From contig NC_049993.1 in the NCBI RefSeq assembly GCF_000003815.2, positions 8,243,762-8,307,761 of the forward strand: DNA of 64,000 nucleotides. Direction: 5' to 3'. The translations under genes and the position numbers were made by a program. This DNA comes from Branchiostoma floridae (lineage: Eukaryota > Chordata > Leptocardii > Amphioxiformes > Branchiostomatidae). Each line of letters starts with the position of its first letter. Position 1 is the stretch's first letter. Shown here one piece after another: positions 59,538-64,000 of this stretch. The notes below the pieces were generated by a model, which saw nothing but the letters and a program-made list of their open reading frames with translations, had not been told where the DNA came from and made no database searches.

Positions 59538-62500
59538 GTAAGAATGAAGTTTTCTTAGCAATGTTCTTACCATTCTAACGAATGTCATTGCCCATTTCAA
59601 GAGATGTTCGTATTTTCTACTGTAGCACGTCATAACGTCTTATTTTTGCACGTCGATAGACTTGGAGTAGACAATGCGTGTGTCATATTTTCTTTCGTCG
59701 TCCACGCGAAATAACTAGATAAAGCTCTCTAAAACTAAGGGGGTGAGAGTAGTGCGAAGGATCTACTTTCGTAAAACTATTGAGACCATTTTGATAAGTG
59801 CCCGATCGCGACTTCATGTATGATTTGCCATTTTTCTGACTGTCAAACGCCTAGACTCCGATAGCTATTTTTGTCACGCTCAAGATACTTTGTTGAATAC
59901 AGGCATTTCTCGTTAATGTACCGTCTAACAGTAAACAAACAAAGCGACTGTGGCTTGGAGGCAGTACCTGGTACCCTTTGCTTAAACATTTGTATCTTTT
60001 GTGTGGGAAGTGGTATAGTGTCACTACTCTGTTAATCTTGTTAGAATGGTGCTGCCCACGTCCATTAGATAGTACTGTGTAGGACTGAAATGTTTTGGCG
60101 ACGCGACGCCTCATGAGCATAGCCTTTAATCGAAAAGTGGAATCTTTAAAAGACTCTTAAATTTGTTCAACACAGGCACAACCCCGCCTCAGGACTGCTC
60201 GGACCTGTTCGCAACCGGGACCCGTCAGAGTGGCACATACACGGTCGGTGAACAGAGTCCGTACCAGGTCTACTGTGACATGAGCTTCCTAGGAGGCGGC
60301 TGGACCGTCCTCCAACGCCGACAGGACGGCTCCGTGGACTTCGCCAAGACATGGGAGGAATATCAACAGGGGTTCGGCGATCTGGACCGAGAGTTTTGGC
60401 TGGGGTTAGACAAGATCCACACACTGACTATTGCGAAGCGCAACATTCTTCAGGTCGAGCTTGAAGACTTTGATGGAGAAAGGAGGTTCGCGCGGTACAA
60501 CACGTTCTTGGTCGGGGACGCGAGTGGTAATTATACGGTGTCCATCTCTGGGCACACAGGGAATGCAGGGGACAGTCTTACTAGCACAGGTAATGACGGA
60601 CGAGACAACATAAACTTAAGAATGTTTTCCACGATAGATAGGGACAATGACAGAAACGGTGGGCATTGTGCGTCTTTATACAGCCAAGGCGGGTACCCAG
60701 TCAGTTGTGGACAGTCCTTCCTGAACGGAAAGTATAACTGTCACCTCAGCTCGGTATCCTGTGGCGATTCGCAGGGTGTCGTCTGGTCGTCATGGGGAGG
60801 TAGAAGTTACTTCTTGAAGAAAATAACCATCATGATCAGGCCTGCTGACTTCACAGGTATGATGATACTTATTCTGTACAAAAGACCTAATTTAGTGGGA
60901 AGAAGCACGTGTTTTTGTCGCGCATATCCATGCTCTGTTAATCAGACTACTAAATGCCAACCAACCAAAGAGTCTAACGAAGAGGATTTTTTAGAAATCA
61001 ATTCGCTCCTTTAAAAGAACATTTTCAATATGAATTCTTTTTCATTATCTGATTACTAGTAATAGTTAAATTGTTAAGAGGAGTAACGTAATGTCTTACG
61101 CATGCTCATCTATTTAAGTATGAATTTAGGAGTTCTTTTTATACTAGCCAGTACAATACTTCGTTTGTATCAAACCTTTGGTATTGTAGTGTCTGAATAA
61201 AAGTAAAATCATGGTGGTACCTGTCACATCAGGCTCAGGTTCGCCCCAAGACTGTGCTGACCTGTACCGAGACGGGATCATAGAAAGCGGAGTCAACGCT
61301 ATCAGCAGCCCTCGCGTCTTTGTCTACTGCGACATGAGGAACTCAGGCGGCGGGTGGACCATGATCCAGCGCCGACAGGACGGGTCCGTGGACTTCGCCA
61401 AGAACTGGGCAGGCTACGAGCAAGGATTTGGAAACCTCGATGGGGAACACTGGCTGGGACTGAGCAAACAGAACCAAATCACGGGACAGAAGACGTACAC
61501 TTTGCGAGTCGATTTAGGAGATTGGGAAAATCAGAGTAGGTACGCGACTTACAGCAGTTTCAGTGTTGGTGGCAGCAATTCGGACTATCGGGTCAGCATC
61601 AGCGACTACTCGGGTGATGCCGGAGACAGTCTCACAAGTGGGGGCAACCGTTTTGACATAAACGGTATACGTTTTTCGACCTCAGACAATGACAATAACC
61701 CAAATACTCGCACAAATTGTGCGAGTAGCTTTGGTGGAGGTGGATGGTGGTTTCCGGACAGTTGTGGATACGCATTCGTAAACGGAAGGTACAACGACTC
61801 GGATAGTGCAGAGGGTGTGAACTGGGAAAGATGGAGAGGTTACACTTACTCCTTGAAGATGACATCTCTAAAACTAAGACCGGATGACTTTGCAGGTAAG
61901 TTGACTTCTACTCGGTATCCTGTTAATATATCATCAGATATGTCTACAAAAAAGGGAATTCGACCACGTTGTTGTTAAGATAACGTTATAAAGCAGTGCC
62001 GTTTTACCAAACTGATCTGTCCCATAGTAAATTTTTACATTAGTAAGTATTACACTAAAGCACTGAAAAAATATGAATTACTATTCTTCAATTTCATTTT
62101 GCCCACTCAGTTTGCGCAGAGGGAACGTTTGGTCCGAATTGCTCTGAAACATGTCGCTGTCTGAGAGGAAACGCCTACTGCAATCATGTGACTGGGGCGT
62201 GCTTTGGCGGATGTACTGATGGATGGGCGGGCAGCGACTGTCAAACAGGTACTTGTTATCGCACTTTGCTTCAGACACTGGTAAACAATTAACTTAGTCT
62301 ATTGAGATCCTATTTTTGTTTGGTTTATGCAATAATAAAAAGACTTCCACCGTTAATTTTCGTTGGTGATGGGTAGGTGTAGGACGATGAAGTTGGGTGT
62401 AGGCTGTTTCAAATTCAAATCCTTTGTCCACTTTCAGATGTGGAATGCAGTGCACCTTATAAACCTTGGGTGGGTGCTTATATCAAGTATTACAACTTGA

Positions 62501-63733
62501 TGGTGACTCATGACATTCCACCAAGCGAAGAGCCAAAAAAGGGCTGCCATGACAGCATCAAGTTCACATTGCACTTTTCTATTTGTAATCGCAATGTTGT
62601 TATCACCCGCCCTTTTCATTTTGTGGTATTGTGATGGCTGACCTTGCGATATAATTGTGACCTCGCATTCATCAATATCCAATGATGTTAGCCCTCCATT
62701 ATTTCTTCGTTGCATCAGTCCCTCCACAGTTTCTTCAGCCGACACCAGCAAATGAAACGAGAAAATTAGGGCGAGCCGTCACCTGGACATGCAAGGCCAC
62801 CGGAGATCCCCTTCCTACCATTACCTGGTGGCACGGCAGGGACAAGCTTACGGTGGCAAATACATCACAGACAGAGTCAGGAGTTCAGTACACTGAGAGC
62901 GTCTTCACCATCAACGCCGTGAGCTTCGACGACAATGGGACTTACAGCTGCGTGGCTGCTAATATCGGGGGATTGGAGATAGTAACGTTCTCGTTGACTG
63001 TCCAAGGTAAGTTACTAATTGATTAAAAGTGACGTCACCGGTGTACATGTGATGCTTGTTTGCCATACGCTAGGTGACCATTTTTTTCAGGTAATTTTAT
63101 GAAAATGGGATTTACATAGCTAGGATGTGTTTTGGTACCTCTATCTCATTACCTCTGTGTAAAGCATGTATTGTGGTGACGGAGATTTGTGTCTGTCCGA
63201 AAGGTAGCTAGAGAACGATTTGAATGGATTGTTTTGATATTTGGTATGTGGGTAAGTTTTCATAAGATCTTGTGTAAGTTAAATTTTATTTCTGTATCAG
63301 CTCGTCGTATGAATCCATGTAGTGGTTTTCAAGATTTTAATGATGTCTGAACGATCGCTTTATTTCAGCATGCACATCCGGCGAGTTCGGGCCTGGCTGT
63401 TTTGGTACCTGTCACTGTGCGCATGGAGGTTCCGTGTGTGACGTCACGACTGGAGTCTGCTCTAGTGGATGGTGTGAGGCTGGGTGGGAGGGGAGCAACT
63501 GTCAGACAGGTATGAAATTCAAACATCCACAAAGCACTCCAGTTTTGGACTTTGGTCATTGTAGCTCATCATTCCATGCTCATTTATTTCAGCTTGTATG
63601 CCCGGTGAGTTTGGACCCAACTGTACGTTCACCTGTCACTGTGCGAGTGGAGGTTCCGTGTGTAACGTCACTACTGGAGTTTGCTCAAGCGGTGGGTGTG
63701 AGCCCGGGTGGAAGGGAAGCGACTGTCAGACAG
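59483..63733 (+). CDS. Secreted or membrane protein with two fibrinogen-like domains, EGF-like modules and an Ig domain (5' part; continues past window)
   Basis: Exons: 59483-59537, 60176-60856, 61233-61895, 62111-62248, 62719-63006, 63369-63509, 63593-63733. They give 702 residues up to the last clear exon. All six introns are phase 1. Residues 1-18 are a signal peptide, about 24-245 fibrinogen domain 1, 251-466 fibrinogen domain 2, 467-512 EGF-like, 513-608 I-set Ig, 609-655 and 656-702 EGF-like. Fibrinogen-related domains bind carbohydrates, acetyl groups or receptors. EGF/Ig chains of this type occur in Tie and scavenger receptors. The protein is therefore probably extracellular, in recognition or signalling. 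No stop or transmembrane helix is reached, so whether it is secreted or a receptor is unknown. Splitting into two genes after the first fibrinogen domain remains possible. Confidence 0.85.
60176..60856 (+). other. Exon 2: fibrinogen-like domain 1
   Basis: One exon encodes a whole fibrinogen C-terminal domain, from QDCSDL through VYCDM, GGGWTVLQRRQDGSVDF, FWLGLDKIH and the calcium-site motif DRDND (residues 173-177) to IRPADF. The standard Cys pairs are C26/C52 and C183/C197. The tryptophan-rich segment usual before the last standard Cys is replaced by YPVS, and an extra Cys pair (207, 214) is present. A sequon NYT lies near residue 137. Reading through the donor gives 52 more residues before a stop at 61012-61014. 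Confidence 0.92.
61196..61201 (+). terminator. AATAAA inside intron 2 of the fibrinogen-domain gene
   Basis: AATAAA lies about 180 bases after the read-through stop of fibrinogen domain 1 (61012-61014) and just before exon 3. It could serve intronic polyadenylation and give a short secreted form with one fibrinogen domain. Confidence 0.3.
61233..61895 (+). other. Exon 3: fibrinogen-like domain 2
   Basis: A second full fibrinogen C-terminal domain lies in one phase 1-1 exon. It keeps the features the first lacks, including GGGGWWFPDSC and the motif SDNDNNPNTRTNCA around the calcium site. It shares GGGWT, IQRRQDGSVDFAK and HWLGL with domain 1, so the pair probably arose by tandem exon duplication followed by divergence. 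An acceptor CATCAG at 61227-61232 sets the start; the ATG at 61211 lies in the intron. Confidence 0.92.
62111..62248 (+). other. Exon 4: EGF-like module 1
   Basis: It encodes a 46-residue Cys-rich repeat of the type FGPNC-x-C-x-C-x-C-x-TGxC-x-C-xDGWxGxDCQ. It has eight cysteines, closer to the laminin/Tie/MEGF style of EGF repeat than to the classic six-Cys form. It is phase 1 at both ends. Confidence 0.85.
62719..63006 (+). other. Exon 5: I-set immunoglobulin domain
   Basis: A 96-residue domain with VTWTCKATGDPLP, ITWWHG and DDNGTYSCVAAN, which are the B-strand Cys, core Trp and F-strand Cys of an I-set Ig fold. Phase 1 at both ends; acceptor TGCATCAG at 62711-62718. Three N-linked sequons are visible: NET, NTS and NGT. 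Confidence 0.9.
63369..63509 (+). other. Exon 6: EGF-like module 2
   Basis: A 47-residue Cys-rich repeat: GEFGPGC, CHCAHGGSVC, TGVC, GWEGSNCQT. Phase 1 at both ends. It is closely similar to the next exon, so the two are recent tandem duplicates. Confidence 0.88.
63593..63733 (+). other. Exon 7: EGF-like module 3
   Basis: A 47-residue repeat of the same length and phase as exon 6: GEFGPNC, CHCASGGSVC, TGVCSSGGC, GWKGSDCQT. The reading frame runs on past the donor only to a stop at 63838-63840, so a further exon is expected. Confidence 0.88.
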
Positions 63734-63961
63734 GTAGAAACTCAGAAACTGACGTGTGGGTTCGGTATAGAGCAGTCATATTGCTTGTTCCATATTCGGA
63801 CATGAATCCGTTTATTTTCAACGTGTCCGTAAAAAGTTGATAACATTCATTCTAACATATGTGCCAGGTAAGTTTCTATTACTTGCAGACATTTCCTATT
63901 TAACCACACATTTGCATATTTCTAAGTGTTCCCCACTAAAATGCTCTTTATCGTACTCCAG

Positions 63962-64000
63962 AACAAAAGACAGTTGGTTTACCATTGGTATACATAGGGA
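63962..64000 (+). other. Possible start of the next exon of the fibrinogen-domain gene
   Basis: A pyrimidine-rich tract ending in CTCCAG precedes 63962. In the required phase the following bases read EQKTVGLPLVYIG without a stop up to the window end. No domain can be recognised from 13 residues. Confidence 0.25.

Noticed and set aside
61211-61232. ATG at 61211 as the start of a separate fibrinogen gene
   Set aside because: The codons after it lack a signal peptide, and a good acceptor (CATCAG) lies just downstream in the phase needed to join exon 2. It is treated as intronic.
62438-62634. Open frame after CTTTCAG at 62431-62437 as an extra exon between EGF 1 and Ig
   Set aside because: It lacks domain-like residues and a donor in phase 1, and ends in a stop. 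Exon 4 joins exon 5 in phase without it.
1-64000. Direct-repeat arrays as CRISPR
   Set aside because: The repeats are long, diverged tandem units or transposons in a eukaryotic genome, with no short regular repeat-spacer pattern and no cas genes.

Overview
The window reads as nuclear DNA of an invertebrate chordate, most likely a lancelet (Branchiostoma). Genes are split into small exons with GT/AG introns of a few hundred bases to about 2 kb. Introns and intergenic DNA are full of miniature inverted-repeat elements, LINE tails and tandem duplications. The gene families are animal ones: a Reeler-DOMON-cytochrome b561 protein and a secreted fibrinogen-domain/EGF/Ig protein. No species-level marker was found. 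Nothing bacterial, viral or CRISPR-like was seen. Layout: (1) 1-45,300 has no gene that can be assembled with confidence. It holds repeats (a three-copy MITE family, Harbinger-like and other MITEs, a nested tandem array at 20-21 kb, a LINE remnant at 15.3-15.6 kb, LINE tails near 38 kb, an AGTAT microsatellite, a hAT-like element at 42.8-43.1 kb) and a few weak gene hints: a possible C1q-like relic on the minus strand near 11.3-11.8 kb, a lone signal-peptide exon at 22.83 kb, and two head-to-head candidate first exons in a CpG-rich patch at 33.4-33.8 kb. (2) 45,510-56,440 (+) holds a complete 15-exon gene for a ferric-chelate-reductase-1-like protein (FRRS1/SDR2 type) of 610 residues: signal peptide, Reeler, DOMON and a six-helix cytochrome b561 core with four histidines. 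All exon junctions keep frame. Its introns carry a 1.77-kb Harbinger-like insertion, a 293-bp MITE, tRNA-like sequences and two decoy copies of the start of exon 13. A 3' UTR of about 2.1 kb probably ends near 58.6 kb. (3) 59,483 to beyond the window end (+) is the 5' part of a second gene. A signal-peptide exon is followed by two fibrinogen-like domains, an EGF-like module, an I-set Ig domain and two more EGF-like modules. Each module sits in one exon and every intron is phase 1, as expected from exon shuffling. The mix joins domain types found separately in angiopoietins (fibrinogen) and Tie receptors (EGF/Ig). The two genes are co-oriented neighbours with no evident functional link. One is a probable transmembrane electron-transfer protein, the other a probable extracellular recognition or receptor protein. 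A CTCF-like motif lies between them.
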